Shown here one piece after another: positions 11,703-22,794 of a stretch of DNA of 64,000 nt. The notes beneath the pieces are model-generated. The model saw nothing but the letters and a program-made list of their open reading frames with translations, made no database searches and was not told the DNA's origin. The translations under genes and the position numbers were made by a program. Each line of letters opens with the position of its first letter. The first letter of the stretch is position 1. The stretch is taken from assembly GCF_001625305.1 (NCBI RefSeq), contig NW_017803157.1, positions 3,849,655 through 3,913,654 of the forward strand, written 5' to 3'. The DNA comes from Branchiostoma belcheri (Eukaryota > Chordata > Leptocardii > Amphioxiformes > Branchiostomatidae).

Positions 11703-12022
11703 CCTTTCCGTCTGCCTCTCAGACCCCTCAAGTACTCCTCCTTAGTGGGGGCCTGCATGGGGGGGTCCCGACAATGCTCTATGCTAAATTCTGAGTGCTG
11801 GCTACGTATTACGGCGAATTCAGGAAACCTCTCAATTACGCTTTACCGTTTAAATTGCAAGTGGCTACAACGCATTATGTAGAATTAAAACGGCAAATAC
11901 GCTCTGCGCAAAATGTGCCAATACGCTCTACATAGAATTAAAAAAGCCGATTACGCTCTACAGAAAAGGGCATGCGGGCCCCCCTTTCCATCTGCCTTTC
12001 AGACTCCTCAAGTACGCTGCCC
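11703..12022. mobile_element. Family S element, copy 2, with flanking direct repeats
   Basis: The element itself is 11747-11984: GGGCCTGCATGGGGGGG at the left, AAAAGGGCATGCGGGCCC at the right. The interior is ~31-bp degenerate units around TTACGCTCTAC and TAGAATTAAAA. A ~38-bp host repeat (CTTTCCGTCTGCCTCTCAG-type) is present at 11704-11741 and again, with changes, at 11985-12020. This matches the layout of copy 1. Confidence 0.7.
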
Positions 12023-12299
12023 GGTACTTAAGTTGTCTGCCAGGAAGTGCATCGAGACTCCATCACGACTCCGACAATCGCTCTCAGAAGCTGTTTGATC
12101 AGTCCTGACTGTATTTCACGTCTGGTACTTCAGATCTCTAGCCAAGGCCACGGTCCGGTTACTTAAAACGCCGAGGAGTATTTGTAAATATACTGAGATA
12201 ATCCCACATCTCACTCGCTAAGTCTTTACCTTCACACATTGCACTAATGTAAACTAGAGGAGATTTGTTTATGGGGAAGAGTTTAACCTAAGACATGGA

Positions 12300-12610
12300 G
12301 TTAAGGCTTCTGAGTTCTGACTTGCTCAAACTCAAGTCAAGACCAAGGTTGGGTCACTTGAAATAGCAACTTGAAGGAAAATTTGTAAACATCTTGAGAT
12401 AACTCTAATATTTTAAGTCTACCTTCTTTAAATCTTTAAGTCAGGTTACTCAAAACACCACATTGAAGGAGTATTTGTAAATATCTTGAGAAAATTCTTT
12501 AATCTTTAAGTCTACCTTCTTAATCTTTAAGTCAGGTTACTCAAAACACCACCTTGAAGAAAGTTTTCGTAAATATCTTTCAGTCTTTTAGTCTCCTTTT
12601 CCTTTAAGTC
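12300..12610. repeat. Diverged tandem repeat, ~95-bp unit, three copies
   Basis: The motif GTAAATATCTTGAGA followed by TCTTTAAGTC and AGGTTACTCAAAACACCAC recurs three times with small length changes. Non-coding. Confidence 0.7.
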
Positions 12611-13449
12611 TAATAAAGCAGAGAAATGATCTTTCCAGCTGACCTCAGATTGAGGAATCTCGCCATAATTGTATATCATAATGGAGAAGACTTTGACCTA
12701 AGACTCTGTGTATGTAACTGTGGTCCAAAGAAAACAAACAAGGCGCTGCTGTTAAAAGTCCTTCCTGCAATTATACGGTTACTGTGTGGTCTTGCACTGT
12801 GTGTGCATTTTGTATGTCTTATCATTTTGGAAAACTAACCCACACTAGAAATGGGATTCTGATCAACAGACAGCATTTTGATGAAATCAATCATGTTGAT
12901 CTTCTGACCACTTTCCTTCCTTCTTTTTGTGTGAATCCGACTTAAGTAGATCAAGAAGGTTTTTCAGGAAGGAGTCTCAGTCAAAAGCAAGTTTTTTTAA
13001 CATCACATGAAACCTTCTCTTTTACATGCGCTTGAAGTTATGCCAACAAATCATCTAGCAGGGAACTAAAGGGGAAAAAAGTCACAAAAGTGGATTATCT
13101 TACTCTAAACTTTATACCAGCAACAAAATGGAACAATAAACCTGACTGATAAGGGGTGACAAATGTCAAAAGAACTCAGACATCAAGATTTAAAAGATGA
13201 TAAAACAAGTGTCTGAAGATACACTGAGGAAACAGGCCGCTGTTATCTAAATTAGTGGCCTTCAGTCACTAATTTCTTCAATTAAGGATGCCGGCAGACA
13301 GGTAAGGAGACCAGAAACATAAATATCACAACCCCAGAGGGAGGAACTTTGAGGGAAGGAAAGACACACCAGACAACAGACTGTCTCCGGTGCTGAATCA
13401 GACATGCCCTGGGGTGTATGGGACATTGCCGGGTTGGAAAATCTTTGAG
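12611..13449. other. No gene seen
   Basis: No recognised gene. A 70-codon frame at 12626-12838 has no motif. Confidence 0.35.
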
Positions 13450-13550
13450 GTCAGAAAAGAATAAGAAATAGTCATGTCTTCAAGTACCAGAGTTATACAC
13501 CAAGGATTGAGGTGTTATGCCTGCAAAGCTGGTGTGTTGTGCTGAAAGGA
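13450..13550 (+). mobile_element. LINE 3'-end fragment
   Basis: CATGTCTTCAAGTACCAGAG onward matches, at the nucleotide level, the C-terminal coding part of the LINE fragment at 19690-19967. It encodes a FKYQSY-PRIEV-like stretch. It jumps directly to GCCTGCAAAGCTGGTGTGTT, a sequence found in the LINE 3' tails listed elsewhere. A short, internally deleted remnant. Confidence 0.6.
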
Positions 13551-13584
13551 GATTATACAGGCAGATAAAAGAAAATTTTAATTA

Positions 13585-14016
13585 AATTTTTCTTTTTTTC
13601 ATTTCGCCCTGTTGCTTCTGCAAAAGTCTTAGAAGCAACAAGTTAAATTGGTGTGGCCTATAAAGCCAGACTTTCCTGACTTTTAACTTTAAGGAGGCCA
13701 TGTGTTCTGTTGCTTCAAGTGAAGTCTTACAGAACAGAAGACATCCTTTCTTCCAACTTTCCACCAACAAGTTAAATCGGTGTGGCCTATAAAGCCAGAC
13801 TTTCCTGACTTTTAACTTTAAGGAGGCCATGTGTTCTGTTGCTTCAAGTGAAGTCACAGAACAGAAGACATCCTTTCTTCCACCAACAGGTTAAATTGGT
13901 GTGGCCTATAAAGCCAGACTTTCCTGACTTTTAACTTTATGGATACCATGCATGTGGCATTGTGTAGCTTGAAGTGAAGTCTCACAGAACAGAAGACATC
14001 CTTTCCTCCAACTTTC
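13585..14016. repeat. Tandem triplication carrying a family H terminus
   Basis: Positions 13585-13662 are the right end of a family H MITE (ending AAATTGGTGTGGCC). That end plus ~100 bp of adjoining sequence is then repeated, starting near 13636, 13766 and 13885 (period about 119-130 bp). The units stay open in one minus-strand frame (13582-13857), giving a repeated peptide containing SLEATEHMASLKLKVRK. This follows from a repeat length divisible by three, not from evident function. Confidence 0.8.
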
Positions 14017-14198
14017 CCTCCCTTTGATCAGCGACCATGGCTTAGGGAACTGCCGCTGTCAGTACCCAGGCTTGGAGGAAGTCTGGCTTCTTTCCCAGCT
14101 AACCAGACTTGAGTGAAGGGGAAATTCTTACCCCGGCATGGGGGCTTCTTAATCACCTGAGAGGTGATCTGTGAGCATCTTCAAGGCGTCCAGGAGAA

Positions 14199-14700
14199 AA
14201 TGCTGGAGCCAGGGGGGCAAGATGACTCATTCGCAGTAATTTTCACAGGAAATCTGGAAAAATCGCACTGACATAACCTTCACATATCCGGTCCTTTATT
14301 GAACTCATCTTACATACAACCAGTTTGTCCTTTTTGTGCCCCCGTAAAGTTTAAGTCACTAGAAGTACAGATCATCGAGTTTTGGCCCTAACAGTCCCTT
14401 CTCTTAAAAATATGGAGCCATGGGGGGCAAGATGACTCATTCCAGTAATTTTCACAGGAAATCTGGAAAAGTAGTGATGACCTAACCTTGATGTAACCTT
14501 TATTGAACTCATGTATTCCAGCAGTGTGTTTGTCCTTTTGGTCACTAGAAGTGAAGAAAGTTGAACAGTTGAAGAAAGTCGTTTCTCTTAAAAATGCTGG
14601 AGCCAGTGGGACAAGATGCTGTAATTTTTGCAGGAAATCTGGAAGAATTCAGGTTGACCTAATCTTGATGTAACCTTATTGAACTCATCTTACTCAGCTG
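14199..14700. repeat. Diverged tandem repeat, ~190-210-bp unit, three copies
   Basis: Copies begin near 14199, 14406 and 14590 with GGAGCCA, then CAAGATG, CAGGAAATCTGGAA and TTATTGAACTCAT. They shorten and diverge from left to right. Confidence 0.75.
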
Positions 14701-14860
14701 TGAGAGAACTAAATGATTTTCTTATCCAGGAGCTTTTAATTTTTTTTTCACTAGGTACATAAAGTGTTCTGAGACAATGTACAGGGAGATACAAGTTATA
14801 CATGCCCAGATTTAATTACTCTCCAATCAGAGGTTGGTGGAGAAGATTGTGACTTTTCTA

Positions 14861-15048
14861 TAGCCTCCATAGCAGGCCAAAAACTGGGGGGTTTTGGGGG
14901 TCTTTGGGAGCTTTTATGTGCTATTTTCTGATTGCATATAGATAACATAGCCGGCCTGGTTGAATTACCACTGTTTTAGAACTGGGCTAATCAGAAAACA
15001 ACCGAAGACCACCAAACTCCCAGTTTCATAAGCCTGCTACGGAGGCTA
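14861..15048. mobile_element. Family A MITE with 9-bp target duplication
   Basis: TAGCCTCCATAGCAGGC to GCCTGCTACGGAGGCTA. Flanked by ACTTTTCTA (14852-14860) and ACTTTTTTA (15049-15057), eight of nine bases identical. Inverted orientation relative to the copy at 22-221. Confidence 0.85.
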
Positions 15049-16244
15049 ACTTTTTTATCACATACCCTGTTTTCTGTTGCTACTCCCCACTCCCAGAGGT
15101 TGTTGGGGGAAGATTGTGGCCTTTCTATCTATCATCTGCCCTTTTCTCTGTACTCAAGGGTAGATCCAACAAACCTCTTCAATTTGCGCATCCTCTCCCT
15201 CCCACGGACACTTGGCCTCTTATCCGATTAACTTCCACATTCCGACCCGAATCCCTGCGAGCTCAAAGTCGCCAGGCCTCAGACTTGGACTTTCTGTGCC
15301 CTCAGGCAACAATGCTGATTGGATGCTTCCCTTCTGACTTCTTCCTTGCTTTTTCAAAAAAACTTCCCAGTAAAGCTCCTGCTTGATAAAAAAAAATATA
15401 TACCAGTTGACTAAAGATTGGCTGATTGGATGTTTCCCTTCTCACTTCTTCCTTGCTTTTTTCCAAGACTTCCCATTAAATTAAAAATTTATTCACTGAT
15501 AGAAATGACAACATCCACATTGCTTTTCCTTGCCAACAGTTTGTGTACATGTTTGACCACGCTGGCAGGACATACTGTCCCCAAAGTTCACTTCATACAG
15601 GTACATAGCATCTGTCAGGCATTTTTAAAGACAGACTATAAAATCAGAGTGCAGGTTTTTCCATTTGTATGCATGTATCTGCAACTTTTCTGAAACAGAC
15701 ATTTTCAAGGACTATAAAATCAGAATGCAGGGGTTGTTTTTTGTGTGTGTGTCAGCAACTTTTCTAAAAACAGATGGAAGACCTGCAGTACAGCCTGGAG
15801 GGTCTACAGACCATAAAATCTCACACACGATGCTTGAAACACTGTCCAGACCTCTGACAGCCTATTGTGTGTGCGACATATCGCAAACAGACACATACCA
15901 GCAAGACAGTGGAACAATGGAGATAGGTATGATAAAATAGGTGAGGACTGTGGCGTCTACCACACAAGGCTTGTACATGTATGATACTATCAGTTGTTTT
16001 GTTGGAAGGATTTACGAATGGGACACTGCTTGTGGTGACTCTACACCAGTGGTGTATGAACAGTACATGTCCTTGCTTTCTTCAACTGTTGTATATGCAT
16101 CTCTCTTTCTTTCTTTCATTCTTTCTTTTTCTCTAGTTCTACCCTGTCTTTTTTTCTTCCTCTCTTTGTTGCTTTTAACAGTTTTCATGAGTTCCTTTGC
16201 AACATATCTATTTTGTAACTTAAGTAAATGTCTTCAAGGTGCAA
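15049..16244. other. No gene; small tandem duplications
   Basis: A ~67-bp stretch with GATTGGATG and TCCCTTCT occurs at about 15308-15373 and 15413-15480. A unit with GACTATAAAATCAGA occurs at about 15630 and 15708. The 124-codon frame at 15941-16315 is pyrimidine-rich and runs into a family H fragment, so it is not considered a gene. Confidence 0.45.
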
Positions 16245-16464
16245 GTCTTTTTTTTCTAGTTCTTCCATTTATGAAATGCTGTGGTTTGATGAAAAGTTCA
16301 AAATTCATTGTCTAAATTTTTTAACAGCCTGGTATGTTGGCTTCATGGCTCCTATCATAACATTTGGGGCTATAATAGGAGATGCCTAGGCCTTTTTTTT
16401 CACCCTGTCGCTTTATTTTTTTCTGAAAAAAAAACAAGAAGCAACTAATCAAATTGGTGTGGCC
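16245..16464. mobile_element. Family H MITE, right half only
   Basis: Begins inside the element (GTTTGATGAAAAGTTCAAAA), passes the GTTGACTTCATGGCTCC-like core, and ends AAATTGGTGTGGCC followed by TAA. The left half is absent. Confidence 0.8.
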
Positions 16465-16854
16465 TAATGTCCAGGGGCCTGGAAAGTCAGAGAAAATTTC
16501 CTAATTCCAGAGGGACGAGTTGTAGGTTGCCATTGGTGTGTTTGTGGCCAGGTCTGGACAGTGTGACTGATAACACTGGGTAATTGGGAGGGTGTGGCCG
16601 AATGACCAGGCCAGTACACACACACCACAGGGGGCCCCATCAAGGCACCACTCAACACACAGGGGGGTGGGGACATATCCCCAGGAGGTAGGGGGAGGTC
16701 CTGGCTGTCCCTCATAGAGCTACAGGGTCATCAGTCAAAATGTTGACTTGTTTAGGAATCTAGTTCAGCTGTTGGTTTTAGCAATTTAGGCTTGGTTTTA
16801 GAGGGAGGTCACAGGACAGGAGAAGTTAAAGTGAACTCATCCCCAAATCTAACT

Positions 16855-17020
16855 GGCCTTCATAGCATGACAAAACTGGGGGTTTTGGGGGTCTTCATGG
16901 TCTTTGGGAGCTTTTGTGCTATTTTCAGATTGCATATAGACAACATAGCCGGCCTGGTTGAATTACCCCCATTTTTTAATAGTAGAAATTGGCCGAAATA
17001 AAGGGATAGTATACCAGATT
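16855..17020. mobile_element. Family A fragment joined to family D interior
   Basis: Family A sequence from CATAGCATG through GAATTACCCCCATTTTT is truncated. It is followed by AGTAGAAATTGGCCGAAATA and AGGGATAGTATACCAGA, which belong to the interior of the family D element at 43830. A chimeric remnant. Confidence 0.6.
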
Positions 17021-17502
17021 GCTCATTGTAACAGTGTAAAACCCCTTTAGCTTAAACAAGGAGCTTGTATTTAACCTCCTTGGCTTAAAGTTTAGGAAGG
17101 CCTGGTAGAGGCTAGTTGAACCCCTTGCTCCTGTATGGCAGGGTGTTAATCACTGTGTAATGCTGATTATGTGGGTGGAGCTTTTCAATCCCTCTGCAAA
17201 CCCAACACTACAGGGGGCTACACTCCTGTACTAAAGGATTGGCACCTCTTTCCTTGGGCTTTAGACACATCAAGGAGGTTAAAAACCTCCTTGGACACAT
17301 TATCTACACATTTTCACGTACATTTGTATGTTTGGTCGGTGTTGACATTGTTCAAGTCTGTCTCCTAGGTCAACATTTTTGAAGGAACAATATCTGATGA
17401 CCTGTGCATTCTCTACCAGGTTAAGCTCCATACTAGAGGCAAATTAACCTGTTGACTGCTAGTTCGTACAAGGACATGATTTTTAAGTCAAACTCTTTAT
17501 CT
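17021..17502. other. No gene seen
   Basis: Unique-looking sequence with one GCCTGGTAGAGGCTA family D end at 17099-17114. No coding signal. Confidence 0.35.
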
Positions 17503-17617
17503 GTTTCGTCGATGAAGGTTAGACATCCAGGTAATACGATACGCCAAAAAGCAGTTACTCAAGCAACTGGATATTCAAAATCATATCCAGTTGCTTGAGT
17601 AACTACTTTTTGGCGTC
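17503..17617. mobile_element. Family P inverted pair
   Basis: CGCCAAAAAGCAGTTACTC and its complement face each other with about 13 bp between arms of CAAGCAACTGGATAT. The left flank, with ATCCAGGTAATACG, is the complement of sequence right of the 20 kb copy. Two terminal pieces joined head to head. Confidence 0.6.
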
Positions 17618-17991
17618 TTTATCTGTTTATTTTTCATAATGTTCTTGACCAGACAAATCATTAACAGTTGACTTATTGTGTGACAAAACATGCATTGACA
17701 AGATTGAAAAGGTCTATAACTTAATAGAATAACAGCATTAATGTCTAAGCTTTAAAGCTTTAAAACTCTTTATTTCTGGTGCCATTGAAAATGTCACAAT
17801 GGCTTTTCCTCTGTCAAATCATGCAGCTGACCAGATATGAAAGGTCCGCAATAACAACTGTAGACAGTTTTTAATACTAGTAGATAGACACGTCTGGCAT
17901 CTGCTTTCCTATAAAATAATGCAGCTTCTTTCCACCATTTCTGTTGTCTGCAATGTTTTACAGCATTGAACACATAACCACCACAATACTC
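17618..17991. other. No gene seen
   Basis: AT-rich. The minus-strand frame at 17794-18006 overlaps a MITE end and is not considered real. Confidence 0.35.
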
Positions 17992-18178
17992 TAGCCTCCA
18001 TAGCATGCCAAAAACTGGGGGTTTTGGGGGTCTTCAGGGTCTTTGGGAGCTTTTATGTGCTATTTTCTGATTGCATATAGACAACATAGCCGGCCTGGTT
18101 GAATTACCCCAGTTTTTTTATCAGAAAACAGCCGAAGACCACCAAATCCCCAGTTCTATAAGCCTGCTACGGAGGCTA
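17992..18178. mobile_element. Family A MITE with 9-bp target duplication
   Basis: TAGCCTCCATAGCATGCC to GCCTGCTACGGAGGCTA. Flanked by ACAATACTC (17983-17991) and ACAATACCC (18179-18187). Confidence 0.85.
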
Positions 18179-18469
18179 ACAATACCCCATCTTTTGTTTA
18201 ACCAGCCTCAGCTATGCAGATGTTTTAACCCAAAAATGGTATCAAATTCTTTTATTACCGAATAACCACAATGCAGACTTTTTAAGGGATTATCCTTTAA
18301 TCCTCCATGGGATCCACTCCAGACCTCAGGAGACACCTGTCTATTGTGTCAGAGCCATGAAAGCGAGAGTGGTTTCCCAATGACTTTCACTTGTACATCT
18401 GCTTCATACAGGATACAACAAAGGAGGCAGACACTATGAGGGTCTCCTCTACCATCTGTATCTCCCTAA

Positions 18470-18772
18470 GGCCACACCAATTTGATTTGTTGGTTCCCAG
18501 ATTTTTGCAGAAAAAGCGTGAAGCAACAGGGTGAAAGAAAAGCAGACCTCTGCATACTATGATAGCCCCAAATGCTATGATAGGAGCCATGAAGTCAACA
18601 TACCAGGCTGGTTTACAATTCAAACAGTGAATTTCAAACTTTTTATCGAACCACTGCACTGATAGATGGAAAACCTGTAACAAGTCTGAAGAGAATGGAC
18701 TTTCTTCAACTGTTGAGGCCAAAATATGTATTTTGAAGTTAAAATATGAGTATTTTGAAGTTGATTCAGAGG
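18470..18772. mobile_element. Family H MITE, right end missing
   Basis: Begins GGCCACACCAATTTGATTTG directly after TAA, passes the GGAGCCATGAAGTCAACATA core and stops after GAAGTTGATTCAGAGG. A 19-bp stretch with TATTTTGAAGTT is internally duplicated near the break. Confidence 0.8.
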
Positions 18773-19089
18773 CGGGAATTTTCCTTTTGGGGGGGGGGTA
18801 GGGGAAATAATGAAAAGTTTATTGCAAATTCGTGCTCGGAGGCTAATTGCAAATTACAAAACATAAAAGAACAATGAAATAGAGTATAAAAAACTAAAGT
18901 CTACATGATAAAGGTAGTTGTCTAGAACTATAACTATGTCTAAAACTATGTCGAAGGGTTTGACTTCTCTTCTGTAAACCATGAAGATGTTATGTCCCAC
19001 CTTTTCCAAAATTTGTGGGTTTTGGGGAGTTAAAAGAAGAATAGTTTTTTTCTTGGTCTGTAAGTTTAGAGAAATTGGGATAAATTGTA

Positions 19090-19145
19090 ATGATAAAAAA
19101 ATGAAGAGTGGGAATCCGAAAAACTACCAATTAAATTGGTGTGGC
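19090..19145. mobile_element. Family H MITE, terminal remnant
   Basis: Only the last ~55 bp are clear: AATGAAGAGTGGGAATCCGA through AATTAAATTGGTGTGGCC, followed by TAA. Confidence 0.65.
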
Positions 19146-19389
19146 CTAAGAGACATGGACCAGATTATACACGCCGACCAATTTGTGTAATGGGGTATGG
19201 GTCAGTGCCTGGCTGGGCTAATGGAAGTGCTCCTGTGTGGTTTAACTTGTTGTAAAGTGTTGTTTTCATCCCCAAATTGGATCTAACAATGGCAGACGGT
19301 CGGTCGGCGGATGAGCATTAGCGGAGGGATGGCTCGCAAACATCTGGCCCCCCACCTGGTGGTCTGGCTTTCGCAATGTGTTTACGATT

Positions 19390-19730
19390 GAGTTGTCTTG
19401 TAAATAATTGTTTATCGTTAATTTCTGTCTATACTGTTTGTTTTATAGGGATAGTAAAACAATTGTCTGTGGAATCAGCAACTTGTGTGTGATTGAATTG
19501 TCTTGTAGATTGTTTATCGTTTGTTTCTGTCTATATCATTTGTTTTATATGGCCAGTAGCTCCCAAAAATACAAGAATTGTCTGTGGAATCAGCAACTTG
19601 TTTACAATTCAATTGTCTTCTAGATTGTTTATTGTTTGCTTGTTCTGTCTATACTGTTTGTTTCATAGGGAGAGTAAAAAACCTTAATAGCTACAAGAAT
19701 GGTCTGTGGAATCAGCAACCCTTGAACTTC
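19390..19730. repeat. Tandem repeat, ~115-120-bp unit, three copies
   Basis: GAATTGTCTTGTAGATTGTT, TTCTGTCTATACTGTTTGTT and TGTCTGTGGAATCAGCAACT recur in order three times. The array abuts, on the right, the 3' part of a minus-strand LINE fragment. The repeats may derive from that LINE's 3' untranslated region. Confidence 0.8.
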
Positions 19731-19967
19731 TAGCTCTAGACATTGTTTAAAGCTATCTAATGACAATGCCCCTACTGTACTTGGTGACAGCAAGTTCCAC
19801 TCTGCGATAGTTCTAGGAAAGAATGAATTCTTGAACACCTCAATCCTTGGTTGATAACTCTGGTACTTGAATGCATGACTATTTCTTGTTCTCTTCTGGG
19901 CTGGTATTGGATACTTAGTTGTTGGGATGTCCACCAGCATGTCTATCATGTTAAAAGAAAGCAGCAA
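19690..19967 (-). mobile_element. LINE fragment: C-terminus of reverse transcriptase ORF
   Basis: The minus-strand frame encodes a stretch with SHAFKYQSYQPRIEVFKNS followed by FFPRTIAEWNLLSPSTV and SLDSFKQCLE. The pattern SFFPRTIxEWNxLP...SLDxFK is typical of the extreme C-terminus of CR1/Jockey-like LINE reverse transcriptases. Only this 3' portion is present; an in-frame stop precedes it, so it is a 5'-truncated copy. Related pieces are at 13450 and 52556. Confidence 0.75.
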
Positions 19968-20048
19968 ATTAGACTTCGCTGTAGACAGGGTTCAATGGGA
20001 ATCCACCAAAAAGGGACCACAGATGGCCATTAACTGATCATACCACAG

Positions 20049-20185
20049 CACAACCAAAAAGCAGTTACTCAAGCAACTGGATATGATTTTGGAAACGGTC
20101 AAATTGTCCGTTCCCAAAATCATATCCAGTTGCTTGAGTAACTGCTTTTTGGCGTATCTTATTACCTGGATGACGAACCTTCATG
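20049..20185. mobile_element. Family P inverted pair
   Basis: CCAAAAAGCAGTTACTCAAG runs into GATTTTGGAAACGGTCAAAT, then the reverse complement returns to CTTGAGTAACTGCTTTTTGG. It closes with CGTATCTTATTACCTGGATG. Same head-to-head layout as 17503-17617 but with longer arms. Confidence 0.65.
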
Positions 20186-20436
20186 GACACAGCACAACCA
20201 CTTACTTTCCTGTAAGAACTTCCAGAAAAACACCCACACATGCCAGACAGCTTTATTTCTCATTACTGTCTGTGGGATGACAGGAGGAGTCTATCCATGG
20301 ATTCAGCCAGGCTCCAGGCAGGGGAAAGGATAGAGACAGGCTGTAGGAGGCAATGACAGAGTAGAGGCCAAGTTTATCCTCATTAAATCCACGTAACTGT
20401 AAGAAACAGGAGGAGCGAGTAGAAACAGATAAAAAC
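20186..20436. other. No gene seen
   Basis: Ordinary sequence between a family P pair and a SINE. No coding signal. Confidence 0.3.
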
Positions 20437-20660
20437 CCCTGGTCCCGGGCCGAGGTTCGAACCCACGACCAAACCCGGGCACCAGTCCACGTTGGAGCGC
20501 GAAACCTTCTCTCCATGGCAAAAACTCCCTCGGCAGCAAATCGTCCCTCGCGGCCGCATATTGCTCGCGTCGCTCAGAGAAAAAATAATGCCGACGCCCA
20601 ACAAGACTGCGAAGGAGGCTAACATGCCGACACTCTAACCACTCGGTTGAAAAGGTCTAG
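20437..20660 (-). mobile_element. tRNA-derived SINE, interrupted
   Basis: On the minus strand CCGAGTGGTTAGAGTGTCGG resembles an RNA polymerase III A box. GTGGGTTCGAACCTCGG, about 185 bp downstream, is a B box. That spacing is too long for one tRNA-like head. A GC-rich block containing GCGACGCGAGCAATATG and ATGCGGCCGCGAGG separates them and looks inserted. Just to the right, GGCTGGGTCAGTTGGTAGTG on the plus strand resembles another A box. Confidence 0.55.
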
Positions 20661-20741
20661 ACCCATCGGCTGGGTCAGTTGGTAGTGCCTATAAACCCCC
20701 CACTGTTACATAACCCTTGGATGATGGGAACGACAGATGAT

Positions 20742-20905
20742 AGTGAGTGAGTGAGTGAGTGAGTGAGTGAGTGAGTGAGTGTGAGTGAGTGAGTGAGTGA
20801 GTGAGTGAGTGAGTGAGTGAGTGAGTGAGTGAGTGAGTGAGAGTGAGTGGATGGGCAGGTGGGCGAGTGAGCGAGTGAGTGAGTGAGTGAGTGAGTGAGT
20901 GAGTA
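20742..20905. repeat. (GTGA)n microsatellite
   Basis: About 160 bp of GAGT tetranucleotide repeat with a few interruptions around 20840-20870. Confidence 0.97.
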
Positions 20906-21041
20906 AATCGCACTTGACATAGCCCTCACTCAGATTGGTCCTCTAGATGCTTGATGGCAATGGTTACACACCCCTACATGTATGTTCCAATGCCCCTATG
21001 CATGGTCCAACAATGCAACCTATGTTATGATAACAATTCCT

Positions 21042-21088
21042 CTCTCTCTCTCTCTCTTTCTCTCTCCCCCCCTCTCTCTCTCTCTCTG
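21042..21088. repeat. (CT)n microsatellite
   Basis: Run of CT dinucleotides with a CCCCCC interruption. Confidence 0.95.
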
Positions 21089-21509
21089 CCAATTAGTCTG
21101 AGAAGACTAGGACTTAACTTTGCAACAATAGTCAACAACAAGTCGACTTCCTTTTTTCTGCACCACTGTGCATATATAGTTCCATGAACACCTCTAGTTT
21201 TTTCACACCATGAATTTTTGCTAACGTGAACATAAAGTGAATTACAGTATTTCGATTGTTGGTTGGCTGGTTGAAAATACTTTTCTGTAAGACGTTACTT
21301 CACTGAACACATTCAAGGTCTTCTTCTTTTTCCTGTCATTTCAGAAACGTGAAAACACAGGGTCTGTTTTTACTCCCGATGACTTAAACATGGGGAGGTG
21401 CATGTATTGTACGGGTAGTCATTACATCAAATTATGCTACACATTACATGCGCTGACATATCAGCAGTGCTTGGGTCACTAAGCATTGAGAATAGCATTC
21501 AGAACATGA

Positions 21510-21919
21510 TATAGTACATGTGGCCTTTAGGGAGGTTCACCAAATGTCTGGCAGGACCTGTGGTGGGTAGAAAATTCATAAAGAGAATTCATGATGTGTT
21601 GTTTTGGAGATATTCTGTAACAACTAGGCAGCACTTGTGGGCACTAGAACGCTTCGCCTATTTTGGGGGTTCTAAATTCAAGATGACGTCACGGCGCTCC
21701 TGGGCAAAAATGAAAATGCCTCCATATCCAGATTTGCTTAGAATATGTTCAGCTACATGTGTGCCAAATATGGTGCTTTTAGACAAAAGTGCACAATTTT
21801 TCAGCTATGCTGCTGGACTAGTAGAAACATCTGCCAAAGTGCAAGAAAACAAAGACATGAAAAGAATATATGTTAAACTTTATTTGGGATTATACTTTTC
21901 CTTTTTTCCGTTGCCTTAA
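21510..21919 (+). other. Unusual open stretch, 133 codons; probably non-coding repeat module
   Basis: A single frame stays open from 21518 to 21919 but encodes nothing I recognise. Its DNA contains TCTAAATTCAAGATGACGTC and GTGCCAAATATGGTGCTTTT followed by AAAAGTGCACAATTTTTC. I recall similar nucleotide phrases as repeated modules in other invertebrate genomes; this is memory, not a search. If so, conservation would be at the DNA level and the frame is incidental. No splice context supports a gene. Confidence 0.3.
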
Positions 21920-22794
21920 GCCCTTTGCAAAAGTCTTTTATATGATGAAACAGTATGTCAAATTCATAATGAAACATAAGTTCTACAAAGGAATTTTTCA
22001 TTGCATTACAAAATTGGTAGGAGACATACCCACATCAAAGTAAAAACTTTTTATTTGCCTTTCTATGAAATTCCAAAATCCAAGTGTAAGAATAACATAT
22101 CTAAGATTTCTTTTGCTTTTTTTTCCTTGAAAAACTGGCTCCTCTGAAAAGATGAGAGAACTTTTAACTATCAGTTCCTAGTGAATTCTTTCATCAGTGA
22201 CAACTTTGGAAGGATAAGGATTTTAACTATCAATATTGAAAGAAAAGATACAAAAGGTTCTCATATCAAATTCATGTCAATTTCCCTTCATTACTTCGAC
22301 ATTACCGCCTTTATTTCATTATGTAACGATGTGGGATCTAGTTTCTGCTTTAATGACATATGGTTACCTTTTTTATAATGTATGACCACACCATTAACCT
22401 CCCTAACTCATCATTTGACCCAGATAATTATATCAATTGTCCCCCGGTGGCTTGTGTGATGAAATATTAACAGTTTTAACACTTGATGAGAGTTTTTTTC
22501 TTTGTTTTACAAGAAGTTCTAAATGAGAGGCCAGCTAGCTGAAAATCTCATCCTCATTCCTTCTATGAAAAATGCAAAACTTTTGTGCCACATTTTCTCA
22601 TCAAAATAATTTAGAAATCTTGTTAAAGATGAAAGTCCTAGTTTGGACAGCAGTTTGCATGCATTATCTTTCCCCCTTTTGTGTCTTGCTTTTCTCGGAC
22701 TGTTAGGAATCTTAAAACATCATCTGTAATAGAAAAGATCCCACCATACTTGTTGAAAAAAACAGGGGTCCTTCCTGGCAGAGTGGATCAAACC
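21920..22794. other. No gene seen
   Basis: AT-rich unique sequence without coding or repeat signal. Confidence 0.35.

Noticed and set aside
13582-13857. Repeated peptide frame (SLEATEHMASLKLKVRK twice)
   Set aside because: Produced by a tandem DNA repeat containing a MITE end; no sign of selection for protein.
15941-16315. 124-codon plus-strand frame with hydrophobic stretch
   Set aside because: The hydrophobic part is a pyrimidine-rich low-complexity tract and the end lies in a family H MITE.
20437-20690. Possible tRNA genes (A and B box motifs)
   Set aside because: Box spacing is about 185 bp and no cloverleaf can be drawn; fits an interrupted SINE instead.
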